DNA of 64,000 nucleotides from Marthasterias glacialis (Eukaryota > Echinodermata > Asteroidea > Forcipulatida > Asteriidae), in the NCBI GenBank assembly GCA_911728455.2, contig OU452233.1:13955214-14019213 (forward strand), given 5' to 3'. The notes under the pieces were generated by a model, which was not told where the DNA came from, did no database searches, and saw only the letters and a list, made by a program, of their open reading frames with translations. Shown here in pieces: positions 13,101 through 28,100 of this stretch (position 1 is its first letter; every line of letters starts with the position of its first letter). The position numbers were made by a program, and so were the translations under genes.

Positions 13101-16100
13101 TTCTGTGTAAGGTAGTTTTGAATGCTTTTACATGTCTGTTGAGTTGTAAATGATAAAATCCCAAATTGATTTCTATTAAATGAAGTCAGTGCACAACAGG
13201 GGCTAGATTCTACCTTTCGTAATCAATCATAAGAGTGGTGCTTTCTGGGAAAGCAAATGGTGGGTGGCCTTTTTTCGAGCATTTATTGCTTGTAATGGAA
13301 TGGTAAAGTTGTAGTAGTCCTCATGAAAAAGAAAGTAGGGGAAAATAGCTCATTAAATTTAGGCCCATTTGCAAAGGTTCAAAGATTCAAAAATTCATTT
13401 CCAGGAAAACAAAATGGTGGATTCCTTTTCTAGCTTTTGTTGCTTGTGACGGAACGGTGAAGTGCAGGTAGTCCTTATGTGTAAGAAAGAGGGGGACAAG
13501 TATCGCATTAAATTTAGTTTCAAAATGTGTTTTTCTGGGAACAAGTTCTCGAGAGATCTCATGTGGCATTGATCAATAGACTTGACGTAGTCAACAGGAC
13601 ACAAATAGCAAACCCTCGTCATTTGCAGCGGATGAAATCGAGCCATTTACAGGTAATCTTATCCAGGAGCCACTTGACTACGTTAACCCCAAGGTTGTCA
13701 AGGATTCAAGCTTCGAGGAGCATCCCCGGTTGTCCGTTATCGGCGGTGATGTGGATGCCAGTGAGATGCTTTGGGCGACCATTCAGCAAGTGAGGAGAAA
13801 TCTCATCAGAGATTAAGGATTGGAGTTTCAAGGATGGTTGGAGACCTTTCTTTTGCATCGTCACAGCTCAAGTTTTTGTCAACCAAGATGGAGAAACTAC
13901 AAGAGAGCCAACAATGCAAAGCAAAAATGTTACACAATTATTCAAAAACTGTTTAGAATTTGTTGGAAACAAACCAACCAATAATGAGATGTATTTTCTT
14001 TAAATAGAAAGTTTGCAAAAATTTTGATTTTGGTCACTAATTGTTTGTCAACAAGACTTGAATGTTTTGCTACATTTGGCCGTCCATGCCAACCAGCACG
14101 GTTTGTCTATCAACAATAGAAAGATTCATAGCAGGTGTATCACGCTAAATAAATCCCCATATCAAACACTATTCAAAAATACTCAGAAATATTAAATTAA
14201 AAATGTAAGTTGACAACTGAACTTCGTTTATTTATTTATTAATTTTTTTTATTATTATTATAATTTTATTATTATTTTCCCCCCCCCCAAAAAAAAAATT
14301 TAAAAAAAATTTTTTGGGAGGTTAGCCGTAGAAAACACCCCTGAAAGAGTAAACTGTGCAGACTCCATCTTGGATAAAGGGCCCTACACTTCTCAGCAAA
14401 ATAGGGCCATTTTTTATTTTTTCCCGAGGGCTAGTGCCCCAAGTTGAATGTCAAAAACCCCAATCCCTTAAGATCAATTACCTTCAAATATTTGATTTCC
14501 AGAAGTTGCAGGTTTCTAACTATTTATTAGGGTGTGACATTTGATTTTCTCACTATTTGGTGTGATGCAGAGCTAAAAACCAAAGGAAGCATTTGCTGTA
14601 CTCACACATGCAACGTCTCAGCTGATTCGGTTCTTCCCCCATCCCTCCCCCCCCCCCCCCCCGCCTTTTATATTTCTTTTAAATTTGCGAGTAATTATTT
14701 GATCAGGAAATTTGACAGAAATGCTATTTACGGTCTTTGTTGTTTTCCCCCGGGACTGATAATCTACGGAGAAGCCTGAGGGGAAAAGAAGTTGTTATTC
14801 TTATTTATATAACTCTTGGTACTTCAGTCAGTTGATGACAAGACAATAATGTATCAGTGGCTGATGTGCATTTTTACTGTAATATTGCTTTTACTGCCAA
14901 TAGCTGTACCATTAGCGACTCATCAATCTTAGGCTGTCGGTTTAGATGAAACTCCGTTCTCATGTCTTTTTGTTCCGTCTGTCTCTCCCTCTTCTGTAAA
15001 TAGTAATAAAGGACATTTATATTGCACGAAGCCCATATGGATATGCTCTTCAGCGCATTACGGAAAAACAAAAGAAATGCAGACAAATACAAATTACTCG
15101 AGAGAATCAACTGCGAAACAAATGGGTTCTTAAATTAGACTTAAATAAACAAAAGTGAAGAGGAGGGAGATTATTCCATAGCGTAGGAGCAGCGTTCACA
15201 AATGCCCGATCACTGAGGGTAGCCTTAGATGTTCTTGAACTCCTGAGACGGTGAGATGTTTGAGAGAGCGACTTCATGGTTATGAGCTCCTGAGTGTACA
15301 TCGGTGCTAAACCATGAATGGCTTTATAAATACTAAAAAGAATTTAAAAATGCTACTCTTTGTCGAGTGGGTAACCAGTGTCAATCATGTCACAATGGAC
15401 TGCATTGAGAATATCTGGAGGAATTACAGATTAATCTAGCACATGCATTCTGAACCCTTTGCAGTTTGTTGTTGTCAGTAAACAATGTGTTTATCGAGTG
15501 AAAACAATAAGAAAAACAAACGTCCAGGATTTTATACATGTTTATTGTGTACGTGCTTATTTTGATTGCCGTAATTGTAATAAGCTACTGGTGTCTTGGG
15601 AGGACTTCAAATTATATTTTTAGAGGACTTGTTAAGGAAGAAACTAAATATCTGGAGGATTGGCACTGGTCTAAAATTGAAAATGTCCTCATCGTCTTCT
15701 CTTCACAGGTATCTTCAGACATAAGGGTTACAGTGCAAGGCACTTTCGAGAGCACCTCGGTTTCATCACCAGAAAGATATAATCATAATAATGATAATAG
15801 TCACAGAAATAATAAACTTTTTAACTTGATTGAAATTATCACTAATAATGATAAATATTTGTAGAGAGAGTATGCTGTGGTGGCGGCCCTCTGGAGTTTA
15901 ACAAAATATGTGTGTTTGCTCGAAGCGAAATGCAGTTTGTCGTATTTTTCATACAGCAGTTTCGTAACCATTTTTAATTTGTTGTGTTGAATGAAACTCA
16001 ATATTTGTTATCACCTAAACTAGCTCGTTCTGACATGTCAAAAGTCAACAGGTTCCCGAAAAAGAACATTGGGAAGAACGTTCAATCACTGCGTGTCGGT

Positions 16101-19100
16101 CTAGCTGGCACCGCGCTCGCATGTACATATTGTCTGTGCCTACAACACGGCAGGTCATGCAACTGAGAAGAACTGAAGTATTTCATTGAGTGTGTTTTTA
16201 GAGGGGAGTTTTGATTCCTAGCTAGCAGGCTATACGGTCTGTGTGAACTGTCCTGTTGATTTTGTCTCCCCTCATTTTGATGGCTCTCTCCCTTCCTGTT
16301 ATACCTTCTTTTTTTCCAGAAGAAAAAGGGGGGCATGTGCTCCCCACGCCCCCCTCTGGATCCACCCCTGCCATGCAATAGACTGCTCGGCCACGACACT
16401 CTACCATTGATATTTATTTAACCCTGATGAATACCAACTTATTTCACTATTATCATTCTCCGAACTCAAAGCCATTTTAAATATTCAATTGTACAGTGTT
16501 CTTTTAAAAAAAGACACTCACAGTTGTTAATATTCAACTCCTAAAAAGTATCCCCTAATAACTGCCTTTAAGGCCATCCTGATGAGGGTCTATTTTTGTA
16601 ATACCCAGCGGCTTGAAGATACTTCCTGGTACGTCATTGCGTGGTAGCGTCCCCCCAGAATGCAACCTGACTCATTGAATTCATCAGTTTGCAAATTTGC
16701 GAGGGGGGCTGAATGCGGGAATTCACCTCGTGTTATTTTGCCTTTTTTTTTTTTTTTTGGATTACTAATATATCGCTAATGTCTCTTCGAAGGAAACCAC
16801 TTGAGTAACGAGTGTCTCCTAGGGGTTAGTGCCAGTGTATGTCCTTCGTCTTGATAGAAACCATTCCAACTCCTTTACATCGGTCCCTTGAGAGGTTTTT
16901 TTTTTCTTCTCTAAATTATTTCTCTATAAATGTTCAGACGCTCGGTAAAAAAAAGATTAATTTGATTATTATTTTGCATCTGCTTGAATTCAGCAGAGAC
17001 TTTAACTGCGCACTCCGTTGATTCAATTGTTTTCATATCTTCCACTTTAAAATTTTTCATCAGGAAAAATGACTTAATTGCTGGCAACAATTTCTATTTT
17101 GAATGAAGACTCAAAACTGAAATCCCTGTAGGTTTCAGTACGAATGGCTCGTCGAACAAGCTCTGGGATTTCAGTGTTTTTTTTGTTTTTTTTCATCAAA
17201 GGAAAAGTTATTTTCAGACAATTTTGTTTTTATCAAACTTCATGTCTATGTAGGATACAATGAAGTTATTAATTCAAGTGTTTTTTTTATGATTATGCCA
17301 TATTGATGTTTGTTATCGTGCAGCCATCTTGTTCCCCCCCCCCATTTAAGTCATTGTAACCAAACCGAGGCTAGAAGGACAACTTAGTTTGGTCCATGTA
17401 TGATATAATGAGAGTCAGTATTCATTAATGCTACTGAACACAGAGAACATGACGAAGATGCATGAAAACGGTCAATTGATTACTTCCAAAATCTTTCAAT
17501 TCACTAAACGTTTGAAACAACAGGAGACTTTGAAGACTATAAAGAAATTTTGGTTTTCGATGGGGGAGGAAAACTCCAGATAGGGAAAACCCCCGTAGTC
17601 AAGTAGGGTCTGAAAACCCAATCCACATGCAAGGCTCCAGGCTGGGATTCGAACCGGAGGACCACAGATGTTAGAAAACACTGAGCCAACCTGAATGCCT
17701 TGAGTGGAATCCTCTAAAAATGTAACACCCAGTAAAAGTTCATGTGAACCAAGAGACTGTCAGAAATTTTCCAGGATTTGTTCATTTTTGTACAACTGAC
17801 AACTGACCGCAGAGCGCTTAACAAAGGAAGAAAAAAACCATGAAAAAGATGAATTACACCAAGATGCATAAAAATACACGAAGATAAACCGTAAAACTAA
17901 TAAACACAAAAAGGAATAGTTACTAAAAAGTAATAGTTAATAAAATAAAATACATAAACATCAAGCAGGAAAATAGACAAAAAAGCAAAACCTGAAGACA
18001 AAGAGCATAAAAAACAGCACAGCTCGCACTATAGTACAAGAAGAACCCTAAAAAAACATCTAAAAAGTGGGTGGCATGAGTCAAGATGCAATCAGCCCCC
18101 TGAAGTATTCATTTTCCCCCTGTTGGTTACCAGTTATTTTGGCTTTCAAAGGAAAACACCATGATACAACCCCTTGTGAACCCTCTTGGATATCTCTACT
18201 CAGCGCCAATATTTCATTACCCCAAACTCAAGGTTCAATTCCCATCCCGTCTCGCAAATCAAATTTAGTCGCACAGATCAAAAGATTTACTTCTCATAAT
18301 CCAATTTAAGGGACCGGATATTCCTGGCCTTCGCTCCTCCTCGCTCGGCGTTTGCATCTCGGAATTCACGAAACGTCAGGCAATTTATAGCCATCCTTGT
18401 TTGCTTAAAAAAAGAAAAGGTGCTTTCTCCCACGTACTTGTGTTATGCAAGTAAATTTTAACTTCTTTTTTTTTTGTCTTCATTTCTGTACTTAAATTGG
18501 ATTTATCTTGTTTAGAGAAACAAGGACAAAACCTTTATGTTTATATTACACAATGAAACATTCCAAAAGCAGATCTAGACTCGGAATGTTCGGAATTATG
18601 AAATATTTACAATTTTTTGTTAAAATTATTTATTTAGCAATATTTATTTTATTTACATAAATATTTAGAAAATTCATAAATGTGAAATTATTATGCCTGA
18701 ATCATAGTCGTTTCTGCATTCCAAGGCAAAAGGGAAAAACAAATTTATAAAAATCAAGTTGCTCCAAGTCGGCTAGTCCAAGAAAATGTATCATCATGGT
18801 CCAGTACATATTGCACAAACCACACAGGAAATTAACTGGGTGATTATAAATTAAAATTGACTAGAACAGGATTTCAACCTGGACCCCTGGATTTACATGC
18901 TGGTACTCTACCAACTCAGCTATCTAGCCCAATGTTGGCGGTCTCCCTTCTTTGTCAATATCTTTCGTTTGGAGGGGGGGGGTGGTGGGGGTCACACGAA
19001 GTCACACAAACCGTATACTGCCATATAGCCAGGGACTACACCCAGTTTACAGTGCTTTGTGATTTTAATGTGACTTTCTTGGGATTTTGAAGAAAAAAAA

Positions 19101-22100
19101 TAATGTAACATTTTTATAGAGTTAATGTTTTCTGTGTGCGGCATTTTGTGGTAATAATGTAATTTTTAACATATTTATAGGGTTATCATTTTCTGTGAAC
19201 AGCATTTTGAGATTTTAATTTAAAATGCTATATTCAAAATAAGCTTTTATTATACTATTATTATTATGATATAACCAGGGAAGCAACATTGTATTTGCAA
19301 TTGGATCCCCTGATACAGTCTTTTTCTGAAATACTAAGTAATAATTACATACACAGCCCAGGGACTAATAGCATATAAATTCTTGTGTGTATTTTCCACA
19401 CAGATGCCCAACATAAGAATCACTGAAATCAATAGCTATCTTAATTGCTTTTCAGAGGGTAAATTTTGTCTGCATGTCCCGCACATAGCTGCACGGACTT
19501 GCCCATATGTGGAAATTCCTGCTGGTACCAAGATATTGACGTCAGATCTGTTTCTAATCGTGTGCCAGTCCTGATGTTTCCAGGAAGAAATTCACAATGA
19601 TGGGGAATTTATTCGCACTACGCATTTCTGGAAACTGATTCACTCGCTCCATTATTCAAAGCCTGCGGGCAAAGAGGATATATTTGGTCAGATAATTCTA
19701 TTATTAAATAATGTGTGGATGCGAACAGGATGTATTGAATACGCACGTCATGTGTGGTGGCTACCTTGGGTCCAGCTGTGCACTTTGTGGTTCTAGTAGT
19801 AACGGGGTAAAGGTGTCATTGTCGGTGTGTGTGCAGAATGCTGTAGTCATTCAGTGGTTGCATATTCAGTTAGGTCTCTCAGGAAGGCAGATATTTCTCA
19901 ATGGATAGGGTTAGTGTGGAAATTGTGCAGGGGTCGATTGCACTATTGCATCAAGGGAAAATACTGGGGGATTTTTTTTCGAAATTTCTTCCCTTCCACT
20001 AGTTTTCAATGAACGCATGATACAACCAATCACACCCTGCAGTCACTTAATAGTGTAAAACAGGGCTCAATTTCGCTTAAGCACAAAACATTGCTGAAAA
20101 ATTTTCTGCTAAGCAAAAATGAGTAGGATACCAGTCAAAGATGGTACATGTAAAATGGTATTTTGGCTGGTCGCCTTATTCTGGTAAGCATATTTATCTT
20201 GTGCTTAAGCAGCTCTGTGAAATAGTATACAAATATTGAGTGGCTCAGAGTGCAATGGGAGGAATATTATTGCAGGATAAAATTTTGACTGTTCCATTTT
20301 GTAAGGCAAAACCGAGCGATAGTATTCCTCCCATTTCACAGATTTAAAGCCACTCAATATTTCTTTTTATATAAATGTTAGATCCTTCACACTTAACAAA
20401 AAATCAAAATAAGAACTGTTCATCATCCACCCCACACTCTCAATACTCTGAATATTCTAAAACCCCTTCTATCTGACAAACCTGAACGACTCTTTGTAAA
20501 CACCAGACCTTGTGACAAATATGCGCTATATTATTCCGTACTCCATGCAGTGATAACCAGTATTATCTCTTCAATCAAACTTGATGCGCAGCTTCAACAA
20601 TAGCACAACACGCAGGGGTAAAGCAGCGCAATACGCGGGGTGTGACCAAATTCAACATTTTTGTAAACTTCCTATTTAAAGAAAATACATCCCATTATTG
20701 GTTAGTTTGTTTCCAACAAATTCTAAACAATTTTTGAATATTTTTGTGTAACATTTTTGCAAACTGTGATTATCTGTTTTTGCTTTGCATTGATGGCTTT
20801 CCGTAGTTTCTCCATCGTGGTTGGCAAAAACTCGGGCTGTGGCGTTGCAAAAGAAAGGTCTGTAGGTCCCAGGCGTTTGATTAGTCAGGATTGTTTTTTT
20901 AATGATCTCCCTGTGGCGTAAGATTTTTGAAAGAGGCAAAGTAATTGGCCTGACATGGTGCACTGTTTGCTGGGAGCAAGAGTGGGATGAACTTTGAAGT
21001 CAGGCTTCATGAAGATCAGACTTTGAATGAATAATTGCATAAACCACCCCTGAATAAAGTTGTTGATTGATCACAAAATGTTTTGCTTGATCTCAGATTG
21101 CGACCCCTCATCAGTGGTTAGAAGGAAACTTGCCTGTAAGTGCCAAATGTGTCGTGTGTGATAAAACCTGTGGTAGTGTGCTGCGTCTGCAAGATTGGAG
21201 ATGTCTCTGGTGTAAAGCCATGGTGAGTGTCGTCTTCAACTCTCCCCTCTCCCTACTCCTATCCCGTCCTTCTTCCTCCCGTGTCTTCTCACCCCTGGGG
21301 TGTCGTGGCCGAGCGGTCTAGCACACCGGATTCAAGCTCTGGTGTTTCTCATCAGCAGAGTGTGGGTTCGAGTCCCGGTCGTGACACTTACGTCCTTAAG
21401 CAAGACACTTAACCATTATTGCTTCGTCCTTCGAATGGGACGTAAAACCGTAGGTCCAGTGTGTTGTGTAATGCACGTAAAAGAACCCAGTAACACTTAT
21501 CGCTAAGAGAAGGGGTTTGCCCCGGTGTTTCTGGCAGTGGCTGCTGAATGCGCCGCAGCACCTTGTAAACCTTGGTGCCACATTAATGGGTCTCATAATT
21601 TCAAAAACATCAAAAACTGTCTTAAAAAAATGACAATAATAAGCGCCTTGAGTACCAAATTGCTGGTAGCTACATGCGCTGTGTAAGACTCCGGTATTAT
21701 TATATTGTCACCTTTTCAACCCCCATTGTTTTCTTACAGACCTCAGACCTACATTTAGAATTTCATCTTTGAAGGGGACAAGGCATTTTTTTCTTTTGTA
21801 TCCTGACAATGACTAGAGCAGGCTAGTCGAAACATTGTGACCAAGTAATAAACTCACTCCGCGGCAGTGAAGTTATCCGAAAAGTTCCCTCGATCCACTC
21901 AGCAAAATTAGTAGTAGTCCCGGCCGATTTCCTACCTCCCCAGGTAGTACTTAATAAGCAGGACAGTTCTTTTCAGAACGAAGTTGTCCCCCGAAATCTA
22001 CTCCGCGGTGGTAGAATAATAACAGGACAAGCTCTCACAAGAACAATCTACTGTATATATCAAAGTAGATATAATCACATGGTGTTACTGCAAACCAAAT

Positions 22101-25100
22101 ATACATTAAAACCTCACCATGCAATGCCTCAAAACCTACCTTTGTATTCTGTTAACAAGTCTGTGGCAATTATGAAGGTTTTTCGAAAATAAGACTTTAA
22201 GTTTATATTTGCAAAGAACCATCCCTGGATAAAGATGTTGATTGTCATGGCCGAGTGGTCTAGTGCCCTGAACTCAAGTTCTGGTGGCCAAGCCGTCGGG
22301 GTGTGGGTTCGAATTCTGTTCATGACACTTGTGTCCTTGAGCAAAACACTTAACTATTATTGCTTCTCTTCACCCAGGGGTAAATGGGTACCTGCGAGGG
22401 CAGAGATGGTTCATGTGATTGATTTAGCTTGGTGCGCTAACATACTTGGCAGCACAGGCTGTGTACTCCCCAGGGAGCTGAGATGGTTTAAGGAATGAAA
22501 TAAAAGGCCCAGTGACTGGGGTATAATGTTCATGCGCCATGAGCGTTGAAACTGGCGGATATTGGTGCTTTACAAGTATAGATTATTATTATTGTATGGG
22601 ACCTTGTGTGTGAGATGTGGGGTCATGCCACCTAGTCGATTAACTCATCTTACATACCACAAGACTCTGTTATGCCCCTGGCATGAGATTTGACAGGATT
22701 TTTTTGCAAAATCTCCTCAAGCATTCAAAGTTTCTTGAAAGAAGTGAGGCAATCACCAAATGGAAAAAGAAATAGATCACATTGTGCTTAAACCTGTTCT
22801 TTTGTATTTCTGGTGATGCACAGAGTCTGTAAACCAGCAGAATTGTAATATCTGGGAGGTTCCAGGTCTAGAATAAGGGGGAACCCAGGCCTGCATGCCA
22901 TTTTCAGGAATTTTCACATTTGGCAAATCTCCTCCCTGTATACCCATGTATTCTAGGTACACTCATCATGCAGATCCCAGTTCCCAGCCAAGTGCCCCCT
23001 CGGTCAGTGTCGTCTATCCCTACTACCTCCCATCTCCTTGAACTCCATGAGTTCTGACGGCTACTGGCAGGCGACTCGTCAGGGCTGCTGTAGCCCCCTC
23101 CTGGTGTTTGTCAACTCCAAGAGTGGTGACAATCAGGGGGTGAAGTTCTTACGCCGCTTTAAGCAGCTCCTTAATCCGGCTCAGGTTTTTGATCTGATGA
23201 ACAGTGGACCTCACATAGGGTGAGATGATGTTATTAGGCTGCTGTTGTGAATGTTGGGGATGTTTGGAATGTTGGGATCGACTGATTTGTTGGGAATGTT
23301 GGATATGAAGGGAATGTGTTGGTGGGACTGTTAGGACTGTTTTTGTTTTTGTAATGGGAATTTTAGGCTTGTTGGTAATATTGGAAATGTTTTAGGAGTG
23401 TTTCAATTGTTTGCTTTTCGGGGAATGTTGGGATTGTTTGATTTTGTGGATTGTTAGGATTGTTACATTTTGTGGAATGTTGGGATTGTTTGATTTCGGG
23501 GGAATGTTGGGATTGTTTGATTGTGGGGAATGTTGGGATTGTTTGATTGTGGGGAATGTTGGGATTGTTTGATTTTTGGGGAATTTTGGGATTGTTTGAT
23601 ATTTGTGAATGTTGGGATAAATTGATTGTGGGGAATGTTGGGATTGTTTGATTTTAGAGGAATGTTGGGATTGTTTGTTTTGGGGGGAATTTTTTTATTG
23701 TTTGATTTTGGGGGATTGTTGGGGTTGTAAGGATGGTTGGAAATGTTGATGTTCGGAATGTTGGAACTGATGGAAATGTTGGGAATGTTGAGAATGTTTG
23801 GAACGTTCAAACTGTTTGGAGTAATGGGAATGTTGGAAGGGTTACGTTTGTTTTTGTTGTGGGTGTTTAGTTCGTTCTTGTTTACTCCTTGTAGATATAG
23901 CTTAAATTTTTGATCTGTCGAGTGGGTGGATATGTTGTGATATGATTTAATAAAAACATTTATCATTGTTTTTTGACAGTCTGCGGCTTTTTCAAAACTT
24001 TGACACCTTCCGGATCTTAGTTTGTGGTGGAGACGGTAGTATAGGCTGGGTACTATCAGAAATCGACAAGTTGGACCTTCATAAACAGGTAAATATTAAA
24101 AAGACGTTTTCCCCTTTGATTATTTACAGGATTTCACAGGATGAGTTATTTTTGCCCCCTGCAAAAACACCAGATTCAAATCTTGGCTAAACTTTTCTCT
24201 CCAAAACCCTAATAGAAAGTTTTTTATTTAGTCTTCGTATATCATTGCTCTACTTTTTATAGAGAATTAGCAGGCATGCAACTTTGCAGCTGATCAGGAG
24301 ATTTCCTCGTTTTGGGGTTTGTGGCTGTGTTATTGAAAATTGAAAAAACACAGTACATAGTCTTGCTGTGCTTGGCACTGCCCTTTTTTCCATGGCAAAC
24401 TGCAGTTGGATGCCTGCATTAGAATTAAGGATCTTTTAGACAAAGGTGCAAAATAACATCCAATTTCAAGGGGGTGCAATTGAAAAGTTTCTGCATTTCA
24501 AATAAATTTCAGCACTTCTTCATTGATCTCTCGTCTACCTTAGATTCTCGCAATTGGGAAGTTTCCATTATTGCAGCAAAGAAAAAATACTTGCAGATTG
24601 TATTATGACCACACCTCTAGGTTTCTGTTGATGTTCATGTAGAGAATTTGTAAACCTTGAAAATGTAGCACCCTGGAAGTTAAGGGGTTTCAGTCCAGAA
24701 CAAGACAATTATTGTTATTATTTTTATATCTTTCTGGTAATGAAACCGAGGGACCCTCAAAAGTGACTTGCACTGTGACTTGTAGGCCTGAAGATACCTG
24801 TGTAGAGAAGATGTTGAAGAAATGTCAGTTTTAGATGTGGGAGGAAAACCCCAAATAGGGAAAACCCACGCAATCAGGTAGGGACTGCAAACCCAATCCA
24901 CATGCAAGGCTCCAGTCCGGGATTCAAACCGGGGTCCACAGAGGTGAAAGGCAGGGAATTAAACCACTGAGCCAACCTGAATGCACAAAATACGGTGAAG
25001 TAACTGGAAGCAGAAACAACTCAATCAAGCTGTAGTGCAAGACAATGCAGTTACTGCGACCCATTTATCAGGAGTTTTCTTTTTCTTTTTCTCATTTACA

Positions 25101-28100
25101 TCCCCTGATATTTTGCTTCCTGCAGCCGGAGGAATTCATTATATGTGACTTACCTTAAGCCTAACTCTTTGATTGTTCTGATCGGGAGCTGTCCAAAATC
25201 AATCAAAAAAATTCTCAGCTTTATCGTAGCCCGAGGCCCCATTGTTTGGACTCTGATAAAATTGGTTTGCATGGCCCTTCGGTAAGAGTAGGGAAGACGG
25301 TGCCAAATTCGTCCCTGGTTGTTCATGCCTAGGAGCTGACCCAAATTCATCAAAATAATTCTACTGTATGGTAACTTCTAATCCCAAATGTATAGATCTG
25401 ATCAAATTGGTTTGTCTGGCCTAATGGTAAGACTGGGGAGTACTGTGGCGAGACCATCCCTGGTTGTTTTGCCTAGGAGCCGTCCCAAGTAATACCAGTA
25501 GTAGTGGCCGTCCTCTCAGGTAATGCCTAGAGGTGGCCGCTGCATAATGAAACTCTTCTGGAACTGACGGTTTTGAGCCTTTCTGTCAGCTTCTGTTGTA
25601 GAGTAGATACCCCTGGTGCTACAGCTTGTTTTGAGTTGTGTCTTTTTCTAGCTACTTCACTGTATGGTAAAGCCAAATCCTTACTGTTTGGACACGTATT
25701 ATTAATGTTCCTGGTCCTGTGCTAGGCCAAGTTGATTTTGGGGTATATCACAAAATCCATCCAATTTAAACAAAAACCAGTGCGATTGATTCTGGTTGCG
25801 TGGGTTAAAAAAATAAATAGCAAAAAGGATTTAAAAACATATACAATGACTAGGCTTTTCATCTGTCTTAACCAGTGCCAGATAGGCGTGCTACCTCTCG
25901 GCACAGGCAACGATCTCGCCCGGGTCCTGGGCTGGGGGACAGCCTGCGATGATGACACTCAGCTTCCAACAATCCTGGAGAAACTAGAACGAGCTAGCAC
26001 CAAGATGCTGGATAGGTAAGAGGGAAGAAATCAAATGTCCGTGAGGGGGATAAAAACATGTCAGCTAGATTCTGGACAGCTAGAATTTGTTTCAAATATA
26101 TACAAGTTAACAAGAGTAGGTCTGTGATTTTCAGGGTTTGTACTGGTTGGTTGGTGATGTTTTGCTTTGCGATTTTTGAAGCTTTGCATGGTGTGGATAA
26201 TAAGAAGTAACTATAACTAGTAAACTTGCTGGTACAACCATGTATAAACCTCATTGGGGATGAGTGGTGGCTCTGAAAAGAGCCGTTGTGGTCAGGAGGT
26301 GGGCTGAGAACTCTCGATCCGTGTCGAAAAATTGCTTGGATCTTGTGTAGGACCCAGGCAGTGTGAAACGATAGCACAATACACGGGTCAAAAGTTATAC
26401 GTGTAACCCACAAGCTGATTTTGCACAGAGCCAGTGTGAAAGCAGAGCGGATTCAAACCATGTTGGAACTTTAGAGATTCAACACGGAGTTGACCCGTGT
26501 AGATTTCAACACGGATTGGACGTTGATAGTGTGAAAAGGCCTCAAGAGGATAGCATTATCAAATTTTCAGGTTTTTTCATTTTCGTACAATCTCACCCAT
26601 GCTATATTAACAGATGTGAAAACCATGTACATTCACCAAACCCTATCAAAGTTAGTCTATAACACGTGTAATCAAGATGTAAGCTCACTTGCAAAGCCTA
26701 GTATCAAAATACCACACAGCTTGTGCTTTATAAATTAATTGGCCGATATTTTGACAAGGTTCAAATATCATGCCCGGGTAACGTTTCACTGACATGATTT
26801 TGATGCAGATGGAGTATATGCACAGAGGAGACACCGCTGCCAGCCAGCTCCAGGGCAGCGGGGACGGTGGTGCTGAAGACAGATAGTCTAGACATCTCTG
26901 ACTCCATGGAGAGCAAAGAGAAGGAAATGATCACAGCGTACGAGGACTCTGTTGCCGCTCATCTGACGAAGATACTGCACTGTGATGAGAACTCCGATGT
27001 TATATCTTCAGCCAAGTAAGTTTGAGGGGGGAGATAGAATTGGGGAAAGAGGTTTTGATTTCTTCGGGTGGAGAGATAAATATTTGATGAACAATGATGT
27101 ATGTGGAGACTTGGGATGTCTGGTCTTTAGGAGAAGAGAGGGAAGGGGGTAGACAAGGAAGATTTCTTGACTTTCTTAGAGTAAGGAAATAAGTTTTGTG
27201 GAATGATGATTTAACTTGAAACTTTAGAAGTCTTATCTTTAGGAAAAGGAGGGGGGTCATTTGTTGACTGTCTTAGGGTAAGAAGATGGGTTTTGAGGAA
27301 TTATGATGTAACTGGAGACTTTAGAAATCTTATCTTTAGGAGAAGAAAGGGAAGGGGAAAGACAAGGAAATTTTTTTTGACTTAGAGGGAGAAAATCATT
27401 TTCGAGGAACGACGTTTTAATTGGAATCTTTGGTAGTATCTTTAGGAGAAGGCTTGGGGGAGATGTGTTGATATTCTTTGGGTAAGGAAGTAAGTTTTGA
27501 GGAATGATGATGTAACTGAAGACTTTGGAATTCTTATCTTAAGGAGAAGAGGGGGCAGGAAGGTTTGTTGACTTTCTTAGGGTATGAAAATATGTTTTAT
27601 GGAATTATGATGTAACAGGAGACTTCAGAAGTCGTATCTTTAGAAGAAAGGGAAAGGGAAGACAAGGAAGATTTGTTGGGGGGGGAGAGGGGGCGAGTAA
27701 GATGTGTTGACATTCTTAGGGTAAGGATGTAAGTTTTGAGGAATGATGACGTAAATGAAGACTTTGGAACTCTTATCTTAAGGAGAAGGGGATGAGGAAG
27801 GTTGATTGACTTCCTTAGGGTAAGAAAATAAGTTTTGAGGAATGACGATGTAACTCTGGAAGTTTTATGTTTGAGTTGAGTGAGATTAGGGGTAGGAAAA
27901 AGAAGAGAAGACAGGTGAAGATTTGTTGGCTTTCTTAGGGTAAGGAGTCAAGTTGTTTGAGGAATGATGATGACTTGGGACAGCTTATCCTTAGAGGATA
28001 AAGGGAGACATAGGGTAAGAGTTTTTTATTTGTTCAGGGTGGGGAGATACATTTGTAAGAAACATTGATTTATCTGGAGACTTGGGATGTCTAGTTCTTC

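Larger units (their letters stand above)
8612..21096. other. 12.5-kb DGK intron between C1a and C1b
   Basis: It contains no exon that I can support. It is occupied by repeats listed separately, including a ~150-bp tandem array, a dead LINE, SINEs and MITE-like elements. Open frames are short and unrelated to known families. Confidence 0.7.

Noticed and set aside
21301-21390. A possible tRNA-Leu gene
   Set aside because: The A- and B-boxes fit, but the anticodon arm and acceptor pairing are degraded and the body is shared with several dispersed copies.
23463-23966. A 167-residue minus-strand open frame, rich in Asn, Pro and Ile
   Set aside because: It is the reverse strand of the 26-bp minisatellite and its flank. 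The periodic composition explains it fully.
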